DNA of 64,000 nt from Segetibacter sp. 3557_3 (GCF_004354985.1 NZ_SMSK01000023.1:19560-83559), one strand, 5' to 3'. Counted from the first letter of the stretch, positions 45,009 through 54,775 are shown. The notes: generated by a model not told the origin, from the letters alone. Made by a program: numbers and translations.

Positions 45009-46718
45009 TTACCAACTGCTGCCGCCTCCACCTCCCGATCCGCCCCCGGACGATCCACCTCCACCAAAACTACCTCCACTACTGCCGCTACTTGATGGTG
45101 AGCTGGTGAAAGTACTTGACATTGCTGTCATAGAACTATTCAGGTTCGACATAAATGAACCTGCATGATAAGAGCTGTAGTTGCCGGAGTACCATGATGG
45201 TGGAGGGATGTTTATGCCTTCCAGTTTGTCTTTCCATTTATCGGCAAGGTTGAATACAATCGCATATGGCAGCACCTTATCAAAGTAATGTTCATCCTGT
45301 TTCAGGAATTCTGCAAGCCTGTCCTTTTCAACGGACTTGATAAATTCCCTAAACCCTGCCAGTTGCTGATAGGCAAGGGTTCCCTTTTTTGTTTTCTTGG
45401 CCATAAACAAGCCGAAAACAATCATGATAACGGCACTGGCAAATAGTGCAACGGGTAAACCTATCATCGGCCAGATTGCTTCTGTAGCCATCAGGAAGGC
45501 AAAAACTCCCGTTATGATACCCAAGATGACAAATAGTACTGCAAATCCCCTCGAGTACTTTTCGTAGTATTCACCCTTATCCACTTCGCTTCGTAGCTCA
45601 CTGGAAGCAGTAGCCATGGTTTTATACAACACATTTTTAAGGCTCGATAGTGGCACCTGATCGCCTTTCGCGAATATTCCATTGAACAGGGTTTTTTCAA
45701 ACTGCATACGATCTGCAGGCAAATCCTTCAACTTTATAAACGTGTATTCCTTTAGCGAGTAGAGGCCGAACAATTTGGACTCATTCGACTCAACAACTTT
45801 CAGGTAGCCACCCGCACCCCAGTAGGGCACCAATGCGGTGAGGTCGCGTGAATGGAGATTGGTGTCTATAAGGTAGCCGGCAATACCCGGACACATGTTT
45901 TCGGGCGGATAATATTCAACCTGTACAGTAACGGGTTCGTCTTTTCCTTTCCTGAGCCAAAGCCGGTACATCCCGATGAATACCAACACCGGCAGGATCA
46001 GCCAGGCCAACTGACCAATCCAGTATTGCTTTTGCACGATGTAGTTCAGTGGCATCTTCACACCTATCGTAACCCCCTCCATCGGAGCCAGCGGCTTAAG
46101 TGTTTTTCCACTAAAAACCTGGTTATTCTGCCAGCCCGAAACGGTATTGTTTTCGGTTGAGCCTTCCTGCCCTGTTGCCACAAATGAAAACGGTTTGGCG
46201 GGTAGTGGCTCGTACAGCTTCACTGAGAAGTCAACCTGCTTTATCGTGGTGTTCCATTTGTTACCCACGATGTTGAAATACAGCTCAGCATGATCAGAAA
46301 ATAGGTTGATTGAATTCAGGATCCGGTAATGAACAGCGTATCGCTGTTTGCCGAAAACCAGCTTATCTTCTGCGCCAATCTGGATGACTTTATAGTATCC
46401 CTCATTTCTAACGGTGAATGGATGCTGTTCTACATCGATGTTTTCAATCATCGTGTAGCGATTACCACCGGCTTTTTGTTGAATAGCAGCCTGCTCACTT
46501 CCTGACGGTAGTGGTTTGATTTCGTATTTATAGGGGATAAACCTGAGTATACCATGACGTTGCTCAGTAAAGTTGACGTCAATCGTTTCATCAATGTCAA
46601 GCGAACCATCCTTATTTACATGTACATCAACTTTATAGTAGCTGATTGTAAAAGCCTCCTGGGCATAGCTGTTTGCTACGGCAAAAAACAGGAGGGTAGC
46701 AAATACAAATTTTATCAC
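45009..46718 (-). CDS. DUF2207 domain-containing membrane protein with Gly/Ser-rich tail
   Basis: 569 residues, partner of LemA. Signal peptide (MIKFVFATLLFFAVANSYAQ), extracytoplasmic beta-rich DUF2207 domain (about 20-225, with a VDVNFTEQRHGILRFIP sequence), one membrane segment near 235-255, a cytoplasmic middle part and two more membrane segments at about 395-440. The last 45 residues are almost only Gly and Ser and end in SSW. Such tails occur on many Bacteroidota and other bacterial DUF2207 proteins. The gene starts 10 bp after lemA on the same strand. Function of the pair is not established; envelope maintenance is suspected. Confidence 0.92.
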   Translation of the reverse strand: MIKFVFATLLFFAVANSYAQEAFTISYYKVDVHVNKDGSLDIDETIDVNFTEQRHGILRFIPYKYEIKPLPSGSEQAAIQQKAGGNRYTMIENIDVEQHPFTVRNEGYYKVIQIGAEDKLVFGKQRYAVHYRILNSINLFSDHAELYFNIVGNKWNTTIKQVDFSVKLYEPLPAKPFSFVATGQEGSTENNTVSGWQNNQVFSGKTLKPLAPMEGVTIGVKMPLNYIVQKQYWIGQLAWLILPVLVFIGMYRLWLRKGKDEPVTVQVEYYPPENMCPGIAGYLIDTNLHSRDLTALVPYWGAGGYLKVVESNESKLFGLYSLKEYTFIKLKDLPADRMQFEKTLFNGIFAKGDQVPLSSLKNVLYKTMATASSELRSEVDKGEYYEKYSRGFAVLFVILGIITGVFAFLMATEAIWPMIGLPVALFASAVIMIVFGLFMAKKTKKGTLAYQQLAGFREFIKSVEKDRLAEFLKQDEHYFDKVLPYAIVFNLADKWKDKLEGINIPPPSWYSGNYSSYHAGSFMSNLNSSMTAMSSTFTSSPSSSGSSGGSFGGGGSSGGGSGGGGGSSW

Positions 46719-46728
46719 CAGATGGAAT

Positions 46729-47286
46729 TTAAAACTTGACGGCTACGTTTTGTGCCTCCTGAACATTTTCGAGTTCAAAGAATTCTCTTTGTTTGAACCC
46801 GCCAACATTTGCAACAAGGTTACCCGGGAATTGCCGGATAGCGGTATTGTAATCCCTCACTGTTGCATTGTAGTACCGGCGCGAATTGCCAAGGTCCCCT
46901 TCGATATTTTGAAGCGCCTGCTGCAATTCAAGGAAGTTTTCATTGGCCTTAAGGTCGGGGTAGCTTTCTGCAATGGCGAGTAGCCCGCGTAAGGCGCCAC
47001 CCAGTTCCTGGTTGGCTTGTGCCGAAGCTTGTACATTGTTGGGATTAACCGCAAGGGCAGTATTTCGCGCCCGGATAACATTCTCAAGGGTAGTACTTTC
47101 ATGAAGCGCGTACCCTTTTACGGTGCTTACAAGATTTGGTATCAGATCAAAGCGCTTCTTTAGAAAAACATTGATGTCACTCCAGCTGTTATCAATCTTA
47201 ACCTGTGCCTTAACCAGCCCGTTGTACATCGCGACTACCCAGATGATTAATAGAAGGATAATACCAATGATAATGTATATCGCCAT
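46729..47286 (-). CDS. LemA family protein
   Basis: 185 residues. One N-terminal membrane segment (IYIIIGIILLLIIWVVAMYN) then a helical bundle with the family signature: NSWSDINVFLKKRFDLIPNLV, the YALHESTTLENVIRAR helix and ESYPDLKANENFLELQQ, followed by NSRRYYNATVRDYNTAIRQFP. Length and sequence are typical of LemA. It lies 10 bp before the DUF2207 gene, a standard pairing. Cellular role is unknown; LemA proteins are inner-membrane proteins facing outside. Confidence 0.95.
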   Translation of the reverse strand: MAIYIIIGIILLLIIWVVAMYNGLVKAQVKIDNSWSDINVFLKKRFDLIPNLVSTVKGYALHESTTLENVIRARNTALAVNPNNVQASAQANQELGGALRGLLAIAESYPDLKANENFLELQQALQNIEGDLGNSRRYYNATVRDYNTAIRQFPGNLVANVGGFKQREFFELENVQEAQNVAVKF

Positions 47287-47539
47287 GATTGTAGTTTGTT
47301 TGCGGTAAAGTAGAAAACCTTTCGCTTAAAATCAAGCACTTAGGCACATTCTGATCGAAAACCAGTGAAAGAGGGGTTTTTAGCATAACTGCCCGGCCAT
47401 TAACCTGTTTAAGCTAGCCATGAACCGGCGCGGCATTGTTTTAGTATAACGTGGTGAGGTTGACACGCAACCAAGTTCATCAATAAATCATCTTGTACAG
47501 AACTAAACAACGGATTAGTAACTCATAAAGACCAAAACA

Positions 47540-47845
47540 GTGAATTTAGAATTTACCTACGAGGCAGAAATGGAGATCATCAAATTCCTTTACCAATTTA
47601 AAGACGACAACAAGTTCTACCGGTTGGAAGATCAAACTTCTTTTAGCCGAACAGCAGATGAAAAGTACAGTACCATCTACAAGCTGCGCGACAAGGCTTT
47701 GATTGCAACGGATCGGGAAGTGTTTCATACCAGCACAAGTTCTTCGGCTTTCCTGAACGACCTGGACCAAATTAAGGCAAGGATACTTCCAAAAGGGATT
47801 GTGGCAGTAGAGTCGTTACTGCAACAGGAACCTGAACTTCAATAA
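47540..47845 (+). CDS. Hypothetical protein
   Basis: 101 residues from a GTG start at 47540. No signal peptide, no membrane segment. It may form a helix-strand fold (EFTYEAEMEIIKFLYQF, then YSTIYKLRDKALIA and LNDLDQIKARILPKGIVAVES). Codon use and a balanced composition support a real gene. I do not recognise a family, and the neighbours (LemA operon on one side, the exopolysaccharide operon on the other) offer no clue. Confidence 0.5.
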   Translation: MNLEFTYEAEMEIIKFLYQFKDDNKFYRLEDQTSFSRTADEKYSTIYKLRDKALIATDREVFHTSTSSSAFLNDLDQIKARILPKGIVAVESLLQQEPELQ

Positions 47846-48156
47846 GACTACCGGTTTGTTTGTGCCTTGGAGGGATGGAGACCATAATACATTAGCCCGG
47901 TTTTAAAATGGGTGGGGTTACGGTACAACATGCAACGGGCTGCAGGTGTTTGTGCCGGGATCCAGATGGTAATTTGCAATTGGCTTAAGTGTAATACCAG
48001 GACAACCGGCTATTAACACACCGGGCAGCCTACTTCTAACAGGCATCTTACGATTATAATATATACTGCGAGATAGAAAAGCCAGCGCCAGGACTAAAGG
48101 AAGAAGCATTGGTTGGAAGCAGCCATAGCCGGGTTACGCATTAGAGTATCCCTGAT
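47846..48156. other. Intergenic region downstream of the exopolysaccharide operon
   Basis: About 310 bp between convergent genes. I searched for a terminator for the GH26 gene and found only weak GC words (GCCCGG near 47895, ACCGGCTATT near 48003). No other feature. Confidence 0.4.
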
Positions 48157-49311
48157 CTACTTCTTCCATTTGTTGAACGTTTGCTTTATTGCTGTCACAA
48201 CTTCTCTATCGTTTATAAACGACCAATCGAGTGTTTTATACGAGGTCGTATTATCATTATCAGCGTGGTAAAATACTACGGCGCGAACAGAAGGGAACTT
48301 TTTTGGTAAAGCATTTAGTCCCTCTTTGTACCACAATGCCCTACTTCCCCCAACCTGGAGCGATCCAAATTCCGATAGGATTATCGGCTTCTGAAAGGGC
48401 GCTAGATCGGCATAACAACCGTGTATAATTTCATCCATTGACCACCATCTGCTCCAGGGAGCAATGGTGCCATAGTTCAAAGCAGTCATTCCAATCCAAT
48501 CAACGTAGTCGTTGCCAGGATAGAAATCTTTATACGTTACATAAGCCGGGTGCGGCGACCACACCCAAATGGCATTGGTTGCGCCAACGCTTTTGAAAAC
48601 ATCAACAACATGTTTCCATGCTGCAATATAGTCGGCAGGTTTATTGTTTTGTGGGCCCCATGGATAGCGGTACGGATCATTCATTTCGTGACCAAAACGA
48701 AGAAAAAACGGTGCACTCAACTTTTTGGCATCGAGTGCCCATTTAACTATATAAGCGTCAAACTTCCCCTGTGCAATGGCTTTAAGTCCGCCTTTATTCT
48801 TGTCTGCACTTTTCACCGACCCGGAAGCGCTTACAGCAACAAAATCATCCAGCCAAGGCTCCCAGGTGATCATTGGCACTGAACCCAGGTCCACAATTGC
48901 CTGTGTTCTAAGCAACGGAAATACCTGGTCATTTTTGCTGCCCCATGCCGTGTAAATAGAAATGATGGGGAACCGGGTATGCAGTGAATCTTCCAGGGAA
49001 ACAATGTCTTCATATGACTCAACGGTATTGGGGTCATAAGCACCTAAATAAATCGAGTCTGGCCAATTCATTAGTACAGGATGCCCCCAGTATCGCATGA
49101 ACCAACTAAGTGATGCTGCCCTGCTTTGACGGGGATTATGTATAACCTTCTTTTCAAAGCGTGCTATGCCCGTACTTAAGAAGTTGCCCATATCCTCTAG
49201 CGGACCTTTGCTTTTATCACCTGCAAGAACAAAAAGCAAAAATATGAGGGTACCCAGGCCTACGGGTATGATCAACAGCATAACCCTAAACAGTATCTTT
49301 TTCATGTGCAA
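48157..49311 (-). CDS. GH26 family glycoside hydrolase (beta-mannanase type)
   Basis: 384 residues (382 if started at the second ATG, 49305). An N-terminal hydrophobic segment (VMLLIIPVGLGTLIFLLFVL) anchors or exports it. The TIM barrel has the GH26 signatures: acid/base Glu in FLRFGHEMNDPYRYPWG and nucleophile Glu in KPIILSEFGSLQVG. Upstream motifs include SIYTAWG and MITWEPWLDD. GH26 enzymes cut beta-1,4-mannan or mixed beta-glucans. It is the third gene after an OM TPR/barrel gene and a GT2 synthase gene, 4 bp after the synthase stop codon. In that context it probably trims or releases the exopolysaccharide, as BcsZ does for cellulose. Confidence 0.9.
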   Translation of the reverse strand: MHMKKILFRVMLLIIPVGLGTLIFLLFVLAGDKSKGPLEDMGNFLSTGIARFEKKVIHNPRQSRAASLSWFMRYWGHPVLMNWPDSIYLGAYDPNTVESYEDIVSLEDSLHTRFPIISIYTAWGSKNDQVFPLLRTQAIVDLGSVPMITWEPWLDDFVAVSASGSVKSADKNKGGLKAIAQGKFDAYIVKWALDAKKLSAPFFLRFGHEMNDPYRYPWGPQNNKPADYIAAWKHVVDVFKSVGATNAIWVWSPHPAYVTYKDFYPGNDYVDWIGMTALNYGTIAPWSRWWSMDEIIHGCYADLAPFQKPIILSEFGSLQVGGSRALWYKEGLNALPKKFPSVRAVVFYHADNDNTTSYKTLDWSFINDREVVTAIKQTFNKWKK

Positions 49312-49315
49312 TTAG

Positions 49316-50965
49316 TTATTCGATGCCGGAAATACCGGGATAGATGTTTGTTGAGGGAATATTACCAGCGGTGGTCGTTATTTTCTTTAGATCTATACCG
49401 GCCCAGGGCTCCTCTGCCTTAAGGGTTCTGGATTGGTGTGCAGCGTACAAACCACCTAATGACATTATAAACGCAATGAATGCGAAAACAACCATTCCCC
49501 AGATTTCACCACTTGTTAATTCCAGCCTTGCCTCGTGGGTATAAAAAACACGTTTTAAACCCACGAATATCAGGGTCGATACGAAGATGGCCAGGTGAAT
49601 AAGGAGCGGCCGGGCAAATGGCGTAAAGCCTTTTACGGCCTGCTTGGCGGTAGGGATATAAGGGATTTTTCCATTCCAGAAGGAAATCAAAAATCCGACA
49701 AAGAACACCGGCCAGCAGGCAAACTTTAAAAACATACCGCGCCAGTGAAGTCCACGTTCGTGGGCCGGGTGGCAGAGCCACTGCTGTACAAACAGATAGA
49801 TGGTCATTGCCGTAAGAGCAACAGGGAGCCAGTTAACGACAAACTGCATAAAACTCATGTTCGCAGGTAGCCAGCCAAACCAAATAAAGAGGTATGGAAA
49901 CAAGAGAAATAATAAGGTAGTTACCCCGGAGAAGTAATACGTACCTATACTGGAATAAGATACTTTTTGCCAGAAGGTTAGCTTCCCCCACAGTCGCGGC
50001 AGCTCGGCAAATAAAACCTCATGTACACCGCGTGACCATTTAAGCTGTTGCTTACAAAAGGAACCCAGATCCTCTGGTACCAAACCCCTGCTGACAATAA
50101 TCGGCGCATATACCGATTTCCAGCCTTCCGAATGAATACGGATAGCGGTTACGAGGTCCTCAGCGAGCCCTATGCCATGTCCACCGATCGAGTCGAGGGC
50201 CTTTCTGCGAAACGTACAGTTAGCGCCAATGGCCACTGCGCTGTTAATCCCGTGCATACCCATTTGGGTGGGTCCGTAAAAACCATAGGTTTGTTCAGCA
50301 GCAGCTGCTGCGGTAAACGACCGGAACTGGTTATAATACGCCTGGGCTACTTGTACGTAACCAACTTTCTCATCCCCGAAGTACCCGAGCACCTCATCGA
50401 GGAAGTTTGGAAAAGGAATATGATCCGGATCGAGCACCAATACAAAATCTTCTGTCGTTAACCGGAGCGCTGCATTGATCTTGCCGGCTTTTGCGCCGGG
50501 TAAGCCGGTAAGGTTCAGCCATACGGCGCCATATTGCTCGGCCACTTCTTTAAAGCGTGGATCACAGGTATCGTCAAGCAGATAAGTTGTATGTGGATAG
50601 GTAATGTTCGCACACGCTGCTAACGTTTTTTCAAACATGCTTAAAGGCTCTCCCGGAGAACTGGTGGTGAATATGGCAACCTGTAAACCCTCGGGTGCAG
50701 GAGGGGTCACAGGCACCTTGATAAGCAGGTAGGATATCCAAAGGATCACCATCCGGAGAACTCCCCACCAGAAAATAATGGACAACAAGATGAACAGTGG
50801 AAGTGAAACAACGTGTTCCTGGCGAAACCACCAGTCAAACAAATGTGCAACAGATATACCGCCCGCCACCATCAGGGTTGCAAGTATTACTTTTTGGAAC
50901 CGGTGAGCTCCTGGTGCACGTCTGTAACACCAAAGATTACGGTCAGGCTTTCTTATCATGAACAA
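49316..50965 (-). CDS. Membrane-embedded glycosyltransferase family 2 (cellulose synthase-like)
   Basis: 549 residues. Two N-terminal membrane segments, then a cytoplasmic GT-A domain (about 90-330) and five or so C-terminal membrane segments. Processive-synthase residues are visible: the first Asp pair in TTYLLDDTCD, the D,D motif in VLVLDPDHIPFP, the catalytic Asp in GLAEDLVTAI, and the Q(Q/R)xRW-type sequence QQLKWSRG with Lys in place of Arg. No PilZ domain is present, so c-di-GMP control is not indicated. The product is probably a linear beta-linked polysaccharide. Its first 23 bases overlap the gene encoding the TPR protein, and an ATG at 50959 is also possible. Confidence 0.9.
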   Translation of the reverse strand: MFMIRKPDRNLWCYRRAPGAHRFQKVILATLMVAGGISVAHLFDWWFRQEHVVSLPLFILLSIIFWWGVLRMVILWISYLLIKVPVTPPAPEGLQVAIFTTSSPGEPLSMFEKTLAACANITYPHTTYLLDDTCDPRFKEVAEQYGAVWLNLTGLPGAKAGKINAALRLTTEDFVLVLDPDHIPFPNFLDEVLGYFGDEKVGYVQVAQAYYNQFRSFTAAAAAEQTYGFYGPTQMGMHGINSAVAIGANCTFRRKALDSIGGHGIGLAEDLVTAIRIHSEGWKSVYAPIIVSRGLVPEDLGSFCKQQLKWSRGVHEVLFAELPRLWGKLTFWQKVSYSSIGTYYFSGVTTLLFLLFPYLFIWFGWLPANMSFMQFVVNWLPVALTAMTIYLFVQQWLCHPAHERGLHWRGMFLKFACWPVFFVGFLISFWNGKIPYIPTAKQAVKGFTPFARPLLIHLAIFVSTLIFVGLKRVFYTHEARLELTSGEIWGMVVFAFIAFIMSLGGLYAAHQSRTLKAEEPWAGIDLKKITTTAGNIPSTNIYPGISGIE

Positions 50966-52454
50966 AAAGGTACTTAAGTTGTAACAAACCCTCCTGTCTT
51001 TTAAAAAACAGTAGGCTCCGGTAAGTATAAACTGCTGTTGTAGAGAGCCGGTTAGAAAGCTTTACGCTAACATCGGAAAGTACCTCCACAGGCGTATATT
51101 TCAGGCTGTATGAGGTTTTATTTACAAACAGCGCATTGGAAGGGCTTTTATCTAAATACAGGTATGGATTATCCGCCCGGGCCGAAAACCCAAAACTGCC
51201 CCGGCACGACAAGGTTACTGTACCGGATACTTTAGACTTAACAAGAATCAACCAGGAATTAGAAACCTGGTTCATGGGAGTAAAGTAGGGATTATACGTT
51301 CCAGGCAACTGGCTGTAAAGAGGATACTTCACCCGAATAACATTCAGCGGTTCGTTTGACTCATATTTACTCGTTTGGGCGTCGGCATAATTGAAACCAT
51401 AACCCGTTTTGATATTGATGATTTCCTTTGACACTATTGGTGCAAGCAACCAGAAGTAAGCAGTTTGGATATGGTTGTCATCCACGAATGACTGACGTTC
51501 ATATTCGGCCTTACCAAGCCATCGTTCTGATTTATTGTACCGGAATGCTATGCTTTGAACAAGCGGAACTACCGCTGTTTTTACACTTGCGATCGTATAC
51601 TGGTAAGGCCTTTTCTCAAGCAATACATCTGCTGTAAACTTGTTGGAGATTTTTTGGGAAGCAGCTACTTTGCCGGCGAACTTCAGATCACTTTTATTGG
51701 TTTGAAAAACGCCTCCTACAAGGGACAATGAAAATTTTCCGAGGGTAAACTGGTTGCCTGCCTGTACAATCGACGACCCGGAAATATTCCCGGAAACATC
51801 AAAACGATTGATTGTAAACTTAAGCGAAGGGTAGAAAAACCTGGATGAGTAGCGGGCAAATTCTACATGTGTAGCAAATGCATTGATAGGTTGATCATCG
51901 CTGAGCAACTGAAAATGGGTATTCAGGTAGGGCGTAGTTTGGTTGCTGATTTCCTGAAGAATACCAATGCTCTCTTTATTCCCGGGATACCAGGACAACA
52001 TACGAAGCGACCGGTCTTTTGCCTGTGACAACCTGCCTTTCCAAAGGTCAATATAGGAAACCAAAATATTGGCTTCCGCATTCATGCTGTCGGCTGACAG
52101 GTAATCCTGTAGGAATAACTGAGCTTTGTGGAGGTTGTTGGTTTCAAAAAGGAGACGTCCAAAATCAAGCTTAAGAATATTGGTTTTTGGGAAGGCTGCC
52201 AGGGCAGTTTCAAATACCTGGGCAGAACGAGTGAAGTCCTTCATCCAATAAAGGACCTGGGCATGTAACCGGAGACTATGTATTTCGGTGTTTGATGCTG
52301 TATAAAGGGTCAACAAACGATCGGCTTCCCTAAAGTCTTTTTGAAAAGCCTTCGTCCGGGCTATTTCTACAGTATCATAAATATTCGTTTCCTGGGCATT
52401 TGAATTGCTCAAAACGGCTGATAGAATGATCAGCGATAACAATCTTCTTCTCAT
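50943..52454 (-). CDS. TPR-repeat plus beta-barrel outer membrane protein (YaiO/PgaA/BcsC-like)
   Basis: 503 residues from the ATG at 52454 (MRRRLLSLIILSAVLSNSNAQ); a start at 52469 is in frame but would lie inside a palindrome and before the signal peptide. After the signal, about 140 residues of tetratricopeptide-like helices (with FQKDFREADRLLTLY and FTRSAQVFETALAAFP) lead into a C-terminal beta-barrel of about 310 residues with alternating strands. This resembles the secretion porins PgaA, BcsC and AlgK/AlgE or the YaiO group. First gene of a three-gene operon; overlaps the synthase gene. Probably the outer membrane export channel for the polysaccharide. Confidence 0.82.
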   Translation of the reverse strand: MRRRLLSLIILSAVLSNSNAQETNIYDTVEIARTKAFQKDFREADRLLTLYTASNTEIHSLRLHAQVLYWMKDFTRSAQVFETALAAFPKTNILKLDFGRLLFETNNLHKAQLFLQDYLSADSMNAEANILVSYIDLWKGRLSQAKDRSLRMLSWYPGNKESIGILQEISNQTTPYLNTHFQLLSDDQPINAFATHVEFARYSSRFFYPSLKFTINRFDVSGNISGSSIVQAGNQFTLGKFSLSLVGGVFQTNKSDLKFAGKVAASQKISNKFTADVLLEKRPYQYTIASVKTAVVPLVQSIAFRYNKSERWLGKAEYERQSFVDDNHIQTAYFWLLAPIVSKEIINIKTGYGFNYADAQTSKYESNEPLNVIRVKYPLYSQLPGTYNPYFTPMNQVSNSWLILVKSKVSGTVTLSCRGSFGFSARADNPYLYLDKSPSNALFVNKTSYSLKYTPVEVLSDVSVKLSNRLSTTAVYTYRSLLFFKRQEGLLQLKYLFVHDKKA

Positions 52455-52463
52455 GTGTATGGC

Positions 52464-52478
52464 AAGCACCAGGTGCTT
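52464..52478. promoter_or_regulatory. Palindrome upstream of the exopolysaccharide operon
   Basis: AAGCACCAGGTGCTT is a perfect 7-bp inverted repeat around one central base, 10 bases upstream of the chosen start codon. Such short symmetric sites directly before a start are typical operators, but the 1-base loop could also form no stable hairpin. No regulator gene is adjacent. Confidence 0.4.
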
Positions 52479-52934
52479 TAGCGGTTTAAGCTATTGCAAT
52501 ACTATCGCTTTCTACCTTAGGATAGAGTCATCCCTGTATTGTGCAACTCGAAATGAAGCGGCTCCAAACGAGTATGCGAAAACAATTACTAACAACTGTA
52601 TGCTACAGAATGATCGCTAACGTGGACACAGGAGACTGATTCATTGACGTTTATGAAAGATCGTAGCGGACGCTTTTTTGAGACTCAATGATAGGGTCGT
52701 AAATCATATTCCCTTAAAAATGAACCCTTTGTAAAGTTTTATTTAATGTGATTTAATGATAAATAAGGATATAAACTTCAGGAGTACTCAATCCTAACAT
52801 TTTTATTCAGTTCTGCAGGGCTTGGTGACGAATTCGAAGAGTCGAAGTCAACAGGAACAAACATCCTTGCCTTGTTCAATATTGCCATAATTTGGAACTC
52901 ATTTGCAGTAGCTCTCAATATCAAAACAACAAAA
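52470..52934. other. Divergent upstream region
   Basis: About 465 bp between the exopolysaccharide operon (-) and the DUF1080 gene (+). The palindrome at 52464-52478 overlaps its left edge. The rest is AT-rich with no recognised promoter match of the strict TAnnTTTG type. Confidence 0.4.
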
Positions 52935-53807
52935 ATGAACAACCCGGCACTAAGGACTTCCGCATTCCTAATCATCCTTCTCGTTTTTGTGGTCGCAAAT
53001 CTTGCATCCGCTCAAACGAAGGCAACGAAACGAGAATGGATCTCTCTTTTTAACGGCAGGGATACAAAAGATTGGATCGTCAAAATTAATCACCATGCTG
53101 TCGGCAAAGATCCCGCGAAAACCTTCCGTGTAGAAAATGGAGTTATTAAGGTTCGTTACGACCAGTATGGCAAATTCAACGACCAGTTTGGTCACCTTTA
53201 TTTTAAACAACCTTTTTCGTACTACCACCTGGTCGTTGAGTACCGCATTACCGGCGAGTGGAAGAAGGACGCTCCCGAATACACATACAGGAATAGCGGG
53301 GTAATGTTCCACTCACAGGACCCGAAAACAATGCCTGTTGACCAGGACTGGCCAATATCTGTCGAATGCCAGTTTCTCGCAAGTTTGGGCGATGGTAAAG
53401 CACGACCTACCGGTAATATGTGCTCACCGGGCACAAACGTGGTTTACAAAGGAAAAATTGATCCGCGCCATTGTATTGAGTCCAGCTCAAAAACATATGC
53501 ACACAATGAGTGGGTAAGAGCCGAACTTATCGTATTGGGGGACTCGTTGATTACCCACATTATCAACGGGGATACTGTACTGCAATATGCTAAACCTCAG
53601 ATCGGGGGTGGGGTGGTTTCGGGATATGACCCTAAAATCAAGCAGGACGGAAAGCTGCTTAGCGAAGGCTTTATCGCTTTGCAGAGCGAAGGCCAGCCTG
53701 TTGATTTTAGGAAGGTGGAACTGCTTAATCTTGAAGGCTGTATGGATCCAAAATCAAGGAACTTCAAATCATATTATATCAAATCTGATCCCAAAAAGTG
53801 CAGGTAG
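52935..53807 (+). CDS. DUF1080 (3-keto-disaccharide hydrolase fold) family protein
   Basis: 290 residues from the ATG at 52935, preferred over an earlier in-frame codon because it gives a signal peptide (ALRTSAFLIILLVFVVANLASAQ). The domain is the DUF1080 beta-jelly roll: WISLFNGRDTKDWIVKI, NGVIKVRYDQYGKF, VVEYRITG, NSGVMFHS and GFIALQSEGQPVDFRKVELL. Members include 3-keto-glycoside hydrolases and many proteins of unknown role. The last 25 residues (LEGCMDPKSRNFKSYYIKSDPKKC) carry cysteines that look like a small disulfide tail. Exported; probably acts on sugars in the periplasm. Confidence 0.9.
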   Translation: MNNPALRTSAFLIILLVFVVANLASAQTKATKREWISLFNGRDTKDWIVKINHHAVGKDPAKTFRVENGVIKVRYDQYGKFNDQFGHLYFKQPFSYYHLVVEYRITGEWKKDAPEYTYRNSGVMFHSQDPKTMPVDQDWPISVECQFLASLGDGKARPTGNMCSPGTNVVYKGKIDPRHCIESSSKTYAHNEWVRAELIVLGDSLITHIINGDTVLQYAKPQIGGGVVSGYDPKIKQDGKLLSEGFIALQSEGQPVDFRKVELLNLEGCMDPKSRNFKSYYIKSDPKKCR

Positions 53808-54775
53808 CATCAAATTCCCACGTGCAGCAGCAATAGTTTTAAAAGCATCTTAATTTTCCCCGCAAACATTTACTGTTCTCAATTAATTGGTGATTTACCT
53901 GAGTCAATTAGGAACATTAATTACAAATTATTTTGCTGCAGTAAATCAAGTTAAACAATTCTTGCAGCTACAAATTTGAAGGTTGAGGTGAGTGTTCAAG
54001 GCGGGCTTAAGCCATTGTGCAATAGGTGTACCCGTAATCTGAGACAGTAAAAGCGCACAAGGCTGCAGGTATAGCGATCTGCAATAAATCTTCCGGCCGG
54101 TAACCGTATTTAGTCTTAATAAAAGGAATTAATTCTGGATTGAATTTACGCCTGGTTAGAAAGATTTTTATGGACCCGGCTACAAGATAACTATGAGACA
54201 TCCTTGCGTCGCACTCTTGTACATTTGGATATTACCCGGCAAATGATTTTGAACGAACGCTTTGTTCATATACAAGTTTAAGGTGTACCTCGCAGCAACC
54301 AAATATTTTCAACAGTTAGGAGTCAACGTCGTTATAGTCAGGCCTGGCTGGTTTGATTAGTCCAATAAGGGTTTACCGTACAAGCTTGCCCGGCTGAAGC
54401 CGTTTGGACGGGAGTGCGACCCACCAACAGAACGAAGGCAGGGCGCCTGTGCGACTGGCGCAGCCGGGCGGGCAACGATTTACAATTGCAATTCCGTAGC
54501 CCGGCTCAAAAAGAAATTACTGAAAAAAACAAATTGAATAGGATTTAAGAATTATTTATTGATAATGTCGTAATTTTTTTCCACGCAAAAATTAGCTCCT
54601 TGAAAAAGCGCAGGGATTCATAATTCAAATCGTTAAACGAATTTTAATTATAGAGGAAGCTTATATACAGTAGTTTTATGCTCCCCATTATTGAATAGCC
54701 TGGAATTACTTGCCCTGCGTAACACGGAAATGTTACCTACATCCTACGATTTACCCGTACCCTTAAACCCCAATT
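53808..54775. other. Long intergenic region before the cadherin-like gene
   Basis: About 970 bp. It contains a dispersed element copy (54376-54540). A minus-strand frame (54007-54201, 64 codons) with a mixed but not recognisable composition is not called as a gene. The remaining sequence is AT-rich. The promoter of the large gene was not recognised. Confidence 0.5.
54376..54540 (+). repeat. Dispersed intergenic element, copy E (long form)
   Basis: About 165 bp with left CCGTACAAGC, the hairpin GCCCGGCTGAAG.../...TTTGGACGGG, a GTGCGACCCACCAACAGAA stretch, the GCGCAGCCGGGCGGGCAACGA segment and the right end GAAAAAAACAAATTGAATA. The hairpin differs from copy A by compensating or wobble changes that keep it paired. 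The middle section is shared with the copy at 60290. Confidence 0.7.

Noticed and set aside
54007..54201. 64-codon minus-strand frame before the large gene
   Set aside because: Plausible length but no hydrophobic core, motif or neighbour; not enough to call a gene.
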